Positions 1-5,369 are shown, counted from the first letter of the stretch. The stretch: DNA of 5,369 nucleotides from Dysgonomonas sp. (GCA_030151105.1 JASLEN010000024.1:1-5369), one strand, 5' to 3'. Numbers and translations are program-made. Notes: generated by a model from the letters alone, not told the origin.

Positions 1-2121
1 TACTATACAATCTACAAAGACGATATGCGCAAAGGTTCGGAAGGACACGAAGATGGAAACAAAAAAGGAACACTAGGACACAATCCAGACTGGAAAGACA
101 ACCACTTGTATCGTGTGAACAATATGTTTCAACGAAACAAAAACTACCCTTCAGTAACATTCTGGTCGCTAGGAAATGAGGCTGGAAATGGATACAACTT
201 CTACAATGCCTACACCATGATCAAAGATCTGGAGGCTGAAATGGAAATGGGACGCCCTGTAAACTACGAGCGTGCGCTTTGGGAGTGGAACACAGATATG
301 TTTGTACCTCAATATCCATCGGCTGCTTGGCTAGAGGAAATAGGGAAAAAAGGAGCAGACCGCCCTATCGTACCTTCGGAATATGCTCACGCAATGGGTA
401 ACTCTACGGGAGACCTATACGGACAATGGCAAGCAATCTACAAATATCCACAACTGCAAGGAGGATACATCTGGGAGTGGAAAGAGCATAGCATCTTGAA
501 AATTGACCCTAAAACTGGACGTAGATTCTGGGCTTATGGAGGAGACTTTGGTAAGGATCAGCCATCGGACGGAAACTTCATGGCAGATGGTGTTGTAACA
601 GCAGACCAAGTACCACATCCAGCTATTGCTGAGATTAAATATACTCACCAAGATGTTGGTTTTGAGGTATTAGATGGAGCAATTGGGAAATACAAGATTA
701 CAAATCGCTTCTATTTTACCAATCTTGCTGATTATGATTTTAGTTACAAAATCATCGAAAGCGGAAAAGTGATTAAAGAAGAAAAAATCACTCTTAACGT
801 TGAACCACAACAAAGTACAGAGATCGTAGTTCCTGTAAATACGATAAAACCAAAAGTGGGTGAAGAGTATTTCATCAATTTCGAAGTACATAGCAAAAAA
901 GCGACACCACTCGTTCCTCTCGGACATCTTGTGGCGTACGATCAGTTTAGAATGGACAAACAAGTTGAGGCTACTCCATTCAGAGCATCGGGCAAATATT
1001 CTAAGTTGATGGCTTTTGAAGATCAAAACCGCATTTTGTTGGAGTCAGTAGATAGAACTATTGCATTGAGCTACGACAAAAAACAAGGTATCATTACATC
1101 ATACAAAGTGAATGGAAAAGAATACTTTGAAGGTGGATTTGGTATTCAACCAAACTTCTGGCGTGGACCAAATGACAATGATTATGGAAATGGCGCTCCT
1201 CTACGTTTACAAATTTGGAAACAAGCGAGCAAAAACTTCAACGTAGTGAAAGCTACTGTTCGTGAAGAGCAAAACAATCATATTCAATTGATTCTAGATT
1301 ACGAATTGCCAGCAAAAAATCGCTATATCGTAAACTATAGCCTTTCTCCAGCAGGAGTTCTTTATGTGAAAACTCAGTTCCAAAAAGTAGCACTAGAGGC
1401 TGACAAAATTGAAGCTTCGGAAGTAGAATTACTTGCTACACATTCGCCTAAGGCTGCTGCAGAATTGAGAGCTAAGAAGAGAGTTTTGGAAGTTCCACGT
1501 ATTGGAGTTCGTTTCAGAATACCTTCTAGCATGAACAACATTACTTACTTTGGTAGAGGACCAGAAGAAAACTACATAGACCGCTACAAAGGAACTATCG
1601 TAGGCTTGTACGAAACTACCGCCGAAGACATGTATGTAGAATATTCTCGTCCACAAGAAAACGGACACCGCACCGACACTCGTTGGATGGCCGCAACAGA
1701 TGCAGAAGGTAACGGATTGATGATAAAAGGTGGAGGACAGTTTGGAACATTTGGGTTCAACTCGCTACGCAACTCTGTTGAAGACTTTGACGGAGAAGAA
1801 GCAGATGCACCATACCAATGGACAAACTTTACGCCAGAAGAAGTTGCAAACCATGATGACAGCAAGGCTGCTAATCGCTTGAGAAAACAAACTCACATCA
1901 GCGACATCAGCCCACGCAACTTTGTGGAAGTATGTGTTGACCTGAAACAACAAGGTGTGGCAGGATACGACAGCTGGGGGGCACGCCCAATTGCTGAGGC
2001 TACAATCTATTCCGATCAGGACTACGAATTCAGCTTCTCAATTGTGCCTGTGAGCGACAAAAAAGATGTGGAGAAAAAATCTAAATACGCTTATTTCTAT
2101 TCACAATTTGAAGGAAAATAA
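1..2121 (+). CDS. lacZ: Beta-galactosidase, glycoside hydrolase family 2 (LacZ type), 5'-truncated by the window edge
   Basis: Hydrolyses terminal beta-D-galactosides by the retaining two-glutamate mechanism of GH2. The frame is open from base 1, so the first ATG at 25 is internal; compared with E. coli LacZ about 400 N-terminal residues (jelly-roll, immunoglobulin-like domain, start of the TIM barrel) are missing. The barrel part carries WSLGNEAGNG, with the acid/base Glu at 178-180, and SEYAHAMGNS, with the nucleophile Glu at 379-381, then LQGGYIWEW and YGGDFG. A beta-sandwich linker domain (about 661-960) and the C-terminal Bgal_small_N-type domain (about 1030-2090) follow, the latter with RGPNDND, YFGRGPEENYIDR and DSWG, whose Trp (1975-1977) corresponds to E. 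coli W999. Both catalytic residues and the C-terminus are intact, so the gene is probably functional. Location is unknown because any signal peptide lies outside. Evolved or plant-derived galactoside specificity cannot be excluded. Confidence 0.96.
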   Translation, partial: YYTIYKDDMRKGSEGHEDGNKKGTLGHNPDWKDNHLYRVNNMFQRNKNYPSVTFWSLGNEAGNGYNFYNAYTMIKDLEAEMEMGRPVNYERALWEWNTDMFVPQYPSAAWLEEIGKKGADRPIVPSEYAHAMGNSTGDLYGQWQAIYKYPQLQGGYIWEWKEHSILKIDPKTGRRFWAYGGDFGKDQPSDGNFMADGVVTADQVPHPAIAEIKYTHQDVGFEVLDGAIGKYKITNRFYFTNLADYDFSYKIIESGKVIKEEKITLNVEPQQSTEIVVPVNTIKPKVGEEYFINFEVHSKKATPLVPLGHLVAYDQFRMDKQVEATPFRASGKYSKLMAFEDQNRILLESVDRTIALSYDKKQGIITSYKVNGKEYFEGGFGIQPNFWRGPNDNDYGNGAPLRLQIWKQASKNFNVVKATVREEQNNHIQLILDYELPAKNRYIVNYSLSPAGVLYVKTQFQKVALEADKIEASEVELLATHSPKAAAELRAKKRVLEVPRIGVRFRIPSSMNNITYFGRGPEENYIDRYKGTIVGLYETTAEDMYVEYSRPQENGHRTDTRWMAATDAEGNGLMIKGGGQFGTFGFNSLRNSVEDFDGEEADAPYQWTNFTPEEVANHDDSKAANRLRKQTHISDISPRNFVEVCVDLKQQGVAGYDSWGARPIAEATIYSDQDYEFSFSIVPVSDKKDVEKKSKYAYFYSQFEGK

Positions 2122-2145
2122 GAAAAGGATTATCCTCTAAAAAAT

Positions 2146-2183
2146 AAAAACTGCTCAAATCGAAAGACTTGAGCAGTTTTTTT
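2146..2183. terminator. Bidirectional rho-independent terminator between convergent genes
   Basis: The stem pairs CTGCTCAA (2151-2158) with TTGAGCAG (2169-2176) across a 10-base loop. Five A (2146-2150) precede it and seven T (2177-2183) follow, extending the helix. The T run serves the beta-galactosidase, whose stop is 25 bases upstream. Read on the other strand, the A-rich left flank becomes a U-rich tail for the minus-strand gene ending at 2205. One hairpin can therefore end both transcripts. Confidence 0.88.
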
Positions 2184-2204
2184 ATATCATTACCCTCCAG
2201 AATA

Positions 2205-2816
2205 TTAGTGGCAAAACGACACCAAATCCATTCCGTTATCCATACAAAACTTCAGATTGTCTTTCAGCCCCTTGATATTTTCGTAAGCACACGCCTTGTC
2301 ATCGTCCTCATCATAAAGCTCTTCTAGCTCATCGTCAGACAATTCTATTTCAGGAAGTTGGTCATATAATGCTTTCAGATTTTTGTTAGAAATCATGCCA
2401 ATCATCGGAAAGTCTTCACGTTCAGGCAAACATGTAGCCAAGTCCTCCCCAAACATATTTTCTTCTACAGCCATTCCTTCCAAGCCAAAGTCATCAGCCA
2501 AATATTGTGTCACCAAATCTGTCTCATAACCCAACTTAAAATCTTGCGACCATGGCACTTTCTTGCCCATCGTTTCGCACAAGCAAATAAAAGCATAACC
2601 ATATATATGCGCACTTCCAGCCTTAAACTCATTGCCCATAACGATATCTGTCAAAGCCTCGTCTATCAAGATATACTCTCCATCCCAGTCGTCCTCGGCG
2701 TAGCATTCGTAGCTGTAAGACTGTTTTACTTTATCTATCAGTTCTTGATTCTTAGATCCAAAAGCAGCCATCACCTCATCTTGTTTGATAGCTTTGGAAA
2801 AAATATACATTCCCAT
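2205..2816 (-). CDS. Acidic cytoplasmic protein of uncertain function, possibly DUF7691-like
   Basis: This 203-residue protein has no signal peptide or membrane segment. Its N-terminus (MGMYIFSKAIKQDEVMAAFGSK), the central block ALTDIVMGNEFKAGSAHIYG followed by YAF.CLCE..G, and the C-terminal tail DLVSFCH resemble from memory the layout of DUF7691-type proteins, a family without an assigned reaction; I hold this only tentatively. Residues 158-174 are almost all Asp, Glu or Leu (LSDDELEELYDEDDD), giving a strongly acidic patch. Cysteines at 38, 78, 80, 129, 176, 191 and 202 do not form an obvious metal site. Start at 2816; Met3 is an equally possible start. It lies 74 bp downstream of the acetyltransferase gene on the same strand, with no terminator between, so co-transcription is plausible. 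I found no clear -7 element of its own. An immunity-type or SMI1-like role is possible but unsupported. Confidence 0.85.
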   Translation of the reverse strand: MGMYIFSKAIKQDEVMAAFGSKNQELIDKVKQSYSYECYAEDDWDGEYILIDEALTDIVMGNEFKAGSAHIYGYAFICLCETMGKKVPWSQDFKLGYETDLVTQYLADDFGLEGMAVEENMFGEDLATCLPEREDFPMIGMISNKNLKALYDQLPEIELSDDELEELYDEDDDKACAYENIKGLKDNLKFCMDNGMDLVSFCH

Positions 2817-2890
2817 AATTTGTAGTTATTAAGTTGTTTTATTCGATACATTAACAACGTATCATTTAACACATCTGTTACACAAAATTT

Positions 2891-3526
2891 TCATTTAATA
2901 TGCTTTTGATAATAAGCATACAAAGCCTCTATATCAGACGAACAAAGTGTTTTCATCGCTCCCTTCAGAATGGACAAATCCCAGTTCCACCATTGCATTT
3001 CAAGTAGCATTGCAATTTCTTTTTCCGAAAAACGCTTCTTAATCTCCTTGGCAGGATTTCCTCCCACCACTGCATACGGGGCAACATCTTTGGTCACCAA
3101 AGCTCGGCTACCGATCACAGCACCATCACCTATTTTGACACCAGCCATTATCATTGCTTCGGCTCCTATCCACACATCATTGCCCACAACGGTATCTCCC
3201 GCCCCACTATAGCCATTTTCAGCATCGGCAAATTCGGGCACTTCATTCATAAAAGCAAATGGAAAACTCGATATCCAGTCGTGTCTATGTCCCTGATTTC
3301 CTGCCATGATAAACGATACGCCTGTGCCTATGGAACAATAACTGCCCACGATAAGCTTGTCCACATCATCCCTATCGGGCATCAGATATCGAGCGCAGTC
3401 GTCGAACGAATGTCCATGATAATAACCTGAATAATAGCTATATTTGCCTACAATAATATTTGGATTGGTTACTTGCTCCACTAATGTTTTGCCTCGAAAA
3501 GGGCTTTCAAAAAAATTCTCTTTCAT
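2891..3526 (-). CDS. catB: CatB-type (xenobiotic) O-acetyltransferase, left-handed beta-helix family
   Basis: Transfers acetyl from acetyl-CoA to a hydroxyl of a small molecule, classically chloramphenicol (type B CAT) or streptogramin A (Vat). The protein has 211 residues, the usual length. The N-terminus (FESPFRGK, EQVTNPNI, VGKYSYYSGYYHGHSFDDCA, then PDRDDVDKL) is almost diagnostic for CatB. The catalytic His is H80 in AGNQGHRHDW (codon 3287-3289), equal to His79 of the Pseudomonas xenobiotic acetyltransferase. Hexapeptide coils run from about residue 57 to 75 and again from 111 to 159 (VVGNDVWIGAEAMI, VKIGDGAVIGSRALVT, VVGGNPA), interrupted by the loop at 76-110 typical of this family. 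The C-terminal helices contain MQWWNWDL. All expected features are present, so it should be active. A TACCTTTG -7 element lies 32 bp upstream. The natural substrate is not known; chromosomal CatB proteins do not always give resistance. Confidence 0.95.
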   Translation of the reverse strand: MKENFFESPFRGKTLVEQVTNPNIIVGKYSYYSGYYHGHSFDDCARYLMPDRDDVDKLIVGSYCSIGTGVSFIMAGNQGHRHDWISSFPFAFMNEVPEFADAENGYSGAGDTVVGNDVWIGAEAMIMAGVKIGDGAVIGSRALVTKDVAPYAVVGGNPAKEIKKRFSEKEIAMLLEMQWWNWDLSILKGAMKTLCSSDIEALYAYYQKHIK

Positions 3527-3557
3527 TTTCTAGTTCTCTTTTTATAATCTGAAGCAA

Positions 3558-3565
3558 CAAAGGTA
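3558..3565 (-). promoter_or_regulatory. Probable -7 promoter element of the catB-like gene
   Basis: The minus strand reads TACCTTTG, an exact match to the Bacteroidota -7 consensus TAnnTTTG, 32 bp before the ATG at 3526. This predicts an untranslated leader of about 25 bases that is A-rich and lacks a strong Shine-Dalgarno site. No convincing -33 TTTG is seen at the expected spacing; the nearest TTG on this strand (3593-3591) is about 25 bases away. Confidence 0.6.
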
Positions 3566-3633
3566 AAAAGAAAGTAATGGATTTGTTCCTCAAGTTTATT
3601 TTATTTAGAATACTTATATTCAAAAGAATAAGA

Positions 3634-3641
3634 TATCTTTG
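3634..3641 (+). promoter_or_regulatory. Probable -7 promoter element of the lipoprotein gene
   Basis: TATCTTTG matches the Bacteroidota -7 consensus TAnnTTTG and lies 33 bp before the ATG at 3675. It also argues against translation from the in-frame TTG at 3639, which sits inside this element and would be upstream of the transcription start. No good -33 TTTG was found. With the element on the other strand at 3558-3565 it makes 3527-3674 a divergent promoter region, the two -7 boxes lying 68 bp apart. Confidence 0.6.
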
Positions 3642-3674
3642 CGTTTAATTAAGAACAAAAAAACTAACACACGA

Positions 3675-4553
3675 ATGAAAAAACTGTTAAACACCACCCT
3701 CCTGTCGCTCCTAATTCTGAGTTTCACAAGTTGCAACACCAATGACAAAGACGAAATTATAATATGCATAGAGGAAATTACGAAACTATTGCCCACCACA
3801 ATAGAAATTAACTACCTTCCGATGCCCACACATAGCGAAGTACATAGTTATGAATACGTTTACGATGATGCGAACAAACTTGTGAATGAAACCTACGTGC
3901 GAAAAATTGATTTCGAGAGTAACCCAACAATTACTTTGACGACACAACGAAAATTCAATTACAACACCAAAGGACAATTAGCTAGTATAAATCAGAAATA
4001 TACAAGCAGCAATCCTAATGACATCGAAAATGAGATAAATAATCGAGATCAGATTTTTGATATACAATATGACGAGGTCAACAACACAGTTACTTATAGT
4101 GGAAACAAAGTCTATTCATCTACGTTTCACATCAACAAGAATGGAGTCCCTTACAAATCGGTTCCTACTGACAATAGTGGCTACGTAACAACGTACGAAT
4201 ATGACGATTACAGCAATCTATTGGAACTAAAATACGTTGACACTAAGAATAATGTTGAGATGCAAAAGACAACTATGACCTATTATGCAAACATATTGTC
4301 TCCATTTGCCTACAGCAATTTACCCGCATGGTACATGACCACTCAGCTAGATTTATACATGCTCGGCATTTTGAATTTGGCGACTACTGGCAAAAACATG
4401 ATCGAGAAAGAAAGCTTCAACAACGCTGCAAGCATTGTCCACTACAAAGTGAAAGAGTCAACGGATGGCTATCCTACAAAAATAGAAAAGTTTGCAGGGG
4501 AGGCAGAGACTGCCTACGAGACCATCTCAATTACCTATAAGAAAATCAATTAA
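3675..4553 (+). CDS. Predicted surface lipoprotein with YD/RHS-like strand repeats, possibly DUF4595-like
   Basis: The 292-residue precursor has a type II signal peptide: KK at 2-3, a hydrophobic stretch 8-17 (TLLSLLILSF), and lipobox FTSC with the lipid-bearing Cys at 20. The next residues, NTNDKDE, are acidic and polar, resembling the lipoprotein export signal that sends Bacteroidota lipoproteins to the outer face of the outer membrane. The mature part holds several YD-like units: YEYVYDDANKL (59-69), FNYNTKGQLASI (94-105), FDIQYDEVNNTVTY (128-141), FHINKNGVPYKS (151-162) and TYEYDDYSNLLELKY (173-187). These are typical of the short YD-repeat lipoproteins of this phylum, such as DUF4595. 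No catalytic motif is seen and the function is unknown. The start at 3675 is chosen because it places the signal peptide at the N-terminus and lies downstream of the -7 box; the upstream in-frame TTG would add 12 residues before it. Monocistronic, ended by the hairpin at 4571-4607. Confidence 0.9.
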   Translation: MKKLLNTTLLSLLILSFTSCNTNDKDEIIICIEEITKLLPTTIEINYLPMPTHSEVHSYEYVYDDANKLVNETYVRKIDFESNPTITLTTQRKFNYNTKGQLASINQKYTSSNPNDIENEINNRDQIFDIQYDEVNNTVTYSGNKVYSSTFHINKNGVPYKSVPTDNSGYVTTYEYDDYSNLLELKYVDTKNNVEMQKTTMTYYANILSPFAYSNLPAWYMTTQLDLYMLGILNLATTGKNMIEKESFNNAASIVHYKVKESTDGYPTKIEKFAGEAETAYETISITYKKIN

Positions 4554-4570
4554 ATAAAGATACCTAAACA

Positions 4571-4607
4571 AAAGAGAGGCTATTTTTTAAGTAGCCTCTC
4601 TTGTTTT
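4571..4607. terminator. Bidirectional rho-independent terminator between convergent genes
   Basis: The stem AAGAGAGGCTA (4572-4582) pairs base for base with TAGCCTCTCTT (4592-4602), 11 bp, around the 9-base loop TTTTTTAAG. GTTTT follows on the plus strand and an A-rich flank (AAACAA) precedes it, giving a modest U tail in either direction. It lies 18 bases after the lipoprotein stop. The stop codon of the minus-strand EamA gene (4606-4608) touches its right flank, so it probably ends both transcripts. Confidence 0.87.
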
Positions 4608-5025
4608 ATTTGTCCATCAATATCACCAACGAGCCGCCCGCAATGAGGCATCCGCCCAAAATGACTTTCCAACTTACTGGTTCTTTGAGAATGACAAAGG
4701 CTAACAAGATTGTGAACACCACGCTCAACTTGTCGATGGGAGCAACCTTAGAAGCCTCACCCACTTGCAAAGCCTTGAAATAAAAGAGCCACGAAAGCCC
4801 CGTTGCCACACCCGAAAGAATGAGAAAAAGCCAATTCATTTTTGTCAGCTCCTTGACACCCGACAGCGTATTGCCAGCAAACACAATTCCCCAAGTCATC
4901 AATAGAATAATGACCGTACGAATAGCCGTAGCCAGATTGGAGTCCATATTTTTGATGCCCACTTTTGCAAAAATAGCCGTCAAGGCAGCAAAAATGGCAG
5001 AAAGAATAGCATAATATTTCCACAT
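4606..5025 (-). CDS. Half-size EamA-domain (drug/metabolite transporter superfamily) membrane protein
   Basis: This 139-residue inner-membrane protein has five predicted hydrophobic helices: about 4-22 (YYAILSAIFAALTAIFAKV), 32-51, 65-83 (WLFLILSGVATGLSWLFYF), 97-113 and 119-137 (WKVILGGCLIAGGSLVILM). The block from residue 84 to 116 (KALQVGEASKVAPIDKLSVV, then a hydrophobic run ending in LKEP) is the hallmark of the EamA repeat. Most EamA transporters have two such repeats and about ten helices; this one has a single repeat, like the short five-helix members of the superfamily, which are thought to work as dimers. It is complete, with a normal start (MWKYYAILSA) and stop, so it is not a truncation. 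The substrate cannot be read from sequence. Possible minus-strand -7 boxes upstream are imperfect (TACCTTAG at 5085-5078, TATCTTTT at 5094-5087). A dihydrofolate-reductase-like gene start lies divergently beyond it. Confidence 0.92.
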   Translation of the reverse strand: MWKYYAILSAIFAALTAIFAKVGIKNMDSNLATAIRTVIILLMTWGIVFAGNTLSGVKELTKMNWLFLILSGVATGLSWLFYFKALQVGEASKVAPIDKLSVVFTILLAFVILKEPVSWKVILGGCLIAGGSLVILMDK

Positions 5026-5156
5026 GATAGTTAAATGATTTTACGCATCTTATTTAGTTTCATTATAAATAAGACTCTAAGGTATGAAAAGATATTTGAT
5101 TCTCCTTTCCTTTTTCGAAAGAGTATTTTATTCTAAAATGATCATCAAAAATTGAC

Positions 5157-5164
5157 TATCTTTG
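5157..5164 (+). promoter_or_regulatory. Possible -7 promoter element in the left palindrome arm
   Basis: TATCTTTG matches the Bacteroidota -7 consensus and lies 19 bp before the ATG at 5184, giving a short predicted leader. The same place in the right arm, read on the minus strand (5300-5293), is TATCTTCG, which loses one invariant T. No -33 TTTG is visible at normal spacing. Confidence 0.45.
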
Positions 5165-5174
5165 GAAGTTTAAA

Positions 5175-5273
5175 TTAACAATAATGCGAAAAATAATACT
5201 CTATATTGCCATTTCTCTTGGTGGCAATGTAGCCATCAAGAGAAATGGCAATATAGAGTATTATTTTTCGCAT
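5175..5273 (-). pseudogene. 5' fragment of a dihydrofolate-reductase-like (RibD C-terminal family) gene, cut by the palindrome
   Basis: From the ATG at 5273 the minus strand reads MRKIILYIAISLDGYIAT, the typical N-terminus of the small RibD_C/DHFR-like reductases, in which the first strand is followed by SLDGYIA. Full members have roughly 170-190 residues. Here the family-like part covers about 18 codons, then the frame enters the inverted copy at 5220, continues as KRNGNIEYYFSHYC and stops at 5177-5175. The loop codons (GAT GGC TAC ATT GCC) fit the family only on this strand, which suggests the right arm plus centre is the original sequence and the left arm its copy. Family assignment rests on a short motif. 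The first residues after the turn (KRNGNIE) loosely resemble the family too, but they are the exact complement of the LYIAISL codons. Confidence 0.6.
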
Positions 5274-5282
5274 TATTGTTAA
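5184..5282 (+). pseudogene. Mirror-image copy of the same gene start on the plus strand
   Basis: From the ATG at 5184 the plus strand reads MRKIILYIAISL, identical to the minus-strand fragment, then GGNVAIK through the palindrome centre and KRNGNIEYYFSHYC into the right arm, with a stop at 5280-5282. The conserved Asp of SLDG is Gly here and Tyr-Ile is Asn-Val, as expected if the centre is being read on the non-coding strand. It has the better -7 box (5157-5164) and is divergent from the EamA gene, so in the intact genome the full gene probably lies in this orientation. Confidence 0.5.
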
Positions 5283-5369
5283 TTTAAAGTTCCGAAGATA
5301 GTCAATTTTGGATGATCATTTTAGAATAAAATACTCTTTCGAAAAAGGAAAGGAGAATCAAATATCTTT

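Larger units (their letters stand above)
5088..5369. repeat. Near-perfect 282-bp palindrome (133-bp inverted arms) reaching the window end
   Basis: The left arm 5088-5220 and the right arm 5237-5369 are reverse complements at 130 of 133 positions, centred between 5228 and 5229. The mismatched pairs are 5147/5310, 5163/5294 and 5168/5289. The 16-base centre 5221-5236 also folds: a G/T pair (5221/5236), then TGGC (5222-5225) against GCCA (5232-5235) around the 6-base loop AATGTA. The right boundary is set by the window, so the palindrome may continue. Each arm holds the promoter region and first codons of a dihydrofolate-reductase-like gene. Palindromes of this length and tightness are usually unstable in cells, so a fold-back artefact is as likely as a genomic structure, or likelier. 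Confidence 0.97.

Noticed and set aside
670..1026. Open frame of 118 codons on the minus strand
   Set aside because: It is antisense to the conserved beta-galactosidase; the Phe-rich product is what the complement of Lys/Glu-rich codons gives.
2505..2825. Open frame of 106 codons on the plus strand
   Set aside because: It lies antisense to the well-formed 203-residue minus-strand gene and encodes a low-complexity Ile/Leu/Ser-rich product with no recognisable domain.
2845..2863. GATAC...GTATC inverted repeat as an operator or terminator
   Set aside because: The stem is only 5 bp with a 9-base loop in AT-rich sequence and lacks a T run; chance occurrence is likely.
2970..3212. Open frame of 80 codons on the plus strand
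   Set aside because: It is antisense to the hexapeptide-repeat part of the acetyltransferase and has no independent start signal.
3639..3674. TTG start giving 12 more residues on the lipoprotein
   Set aside because: The TTG lies inside the TATCTTTG -7 box, and the extension would push the signal peptide away from the N-terminus.
4757..5023. Alternative minus-strand frame of 88 codons
   Set aside because: It overlaps the EamA gene in another frame; the product is Cys/Tyr/Gly-rich and not a plausible membrane protein, while the EamA frame has clear family motifs.
5088..5369. Invertible phase-variation promoter, transposon end or CRISPR-like repeat
   Set aside because: Invertible promoters have short repeats flanking a segment of hundreds of bases; here the arms are long and the spacer is 16 bases. 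No transposase frame, target duplication or repeated spacers are present.
1..5369. A polysaccharide utilisation locus or defence island
   Set aside because: Apart from the partial beta-galactosidase there is no SusC/SusD pair, regulator or other glycosidase, and no nuclease, helicase or reverse-transcriptase gene that would mark a defence system.

Overview
The window is AT-rich and looks like a chromosomal segment of a member of the Bacteroidota. Three things point there. The promoters use the TAnnTTTG -7 element typical of that phylum. Purine- and A-rich leaders stand in for clear Shine-Dalgarno sites. The protein set also fits: a GH2 beta-galactosidase with NEAGNG and EYAHAMGNS signatures, and a small lipoprotein with YD-like strand repeats and an acidic stretch after the lipid cysteine. 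I cannot name a genus. No rRNA, tRNA, CRISPR array, insertion sequence or integrase gene is visible.

Layout. Bases 1-2121 (+) hold the C-terminal two thirds of a LacZ-type beta-galactosidase whose 5' end lies outside the window. A hairpin terminator (2146-2183) separates it from two genes on the minus strand. Read in their own direction these are a CatB-type xenobiotic/chloramphenicol O-acetyltransferase (3526 to 2891), then a 203-residue acidic cytoplasmic protein of uncertain family (2816 to 2205). The 148-bp interval 3527-3674 is a divergent promoter region with one -7 element on each strand. It feeds the acetyltransferase leftward and a 292-residue lipoprotein (3675-4553) rightward. A second hairpin terminator (4571-4607) lies between the lipoprotein and a convergent minus-strand gene for a half-size, five-helix EamA/DMT membrane protein (4606-5025).

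The genes do not form one pathway. They read as ordinary single-gene or two-gene units: sugar hydrolysis, acetylation of a small molecule, a cell-surface lipoprotein and a small-molecule permease.

The striking part is the right end. Bases 5088-5369 form an almost perfect palindrome: two 133-bp arms with three mismatches, closed by a 16-base centre that itself folds. Each arm carries what looks like the promoter region and first codons of a dihydrofolate-reductase-like (RibD C-terminal domain family) gene. The minus strand reads through the centre as a good family N-terminus (MRKIILYIAISLDGYIAT) before running into the inverted copy and stopping. My best explanation is a fold-back event: a strand self-primed on a short natural hairpin in the SLDGYIATK codons and copied itself. 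It may be an amplification or assembly artefact at a contig end, or less likely a real genomic palindrome. I see no convincing new multi-gene system here.
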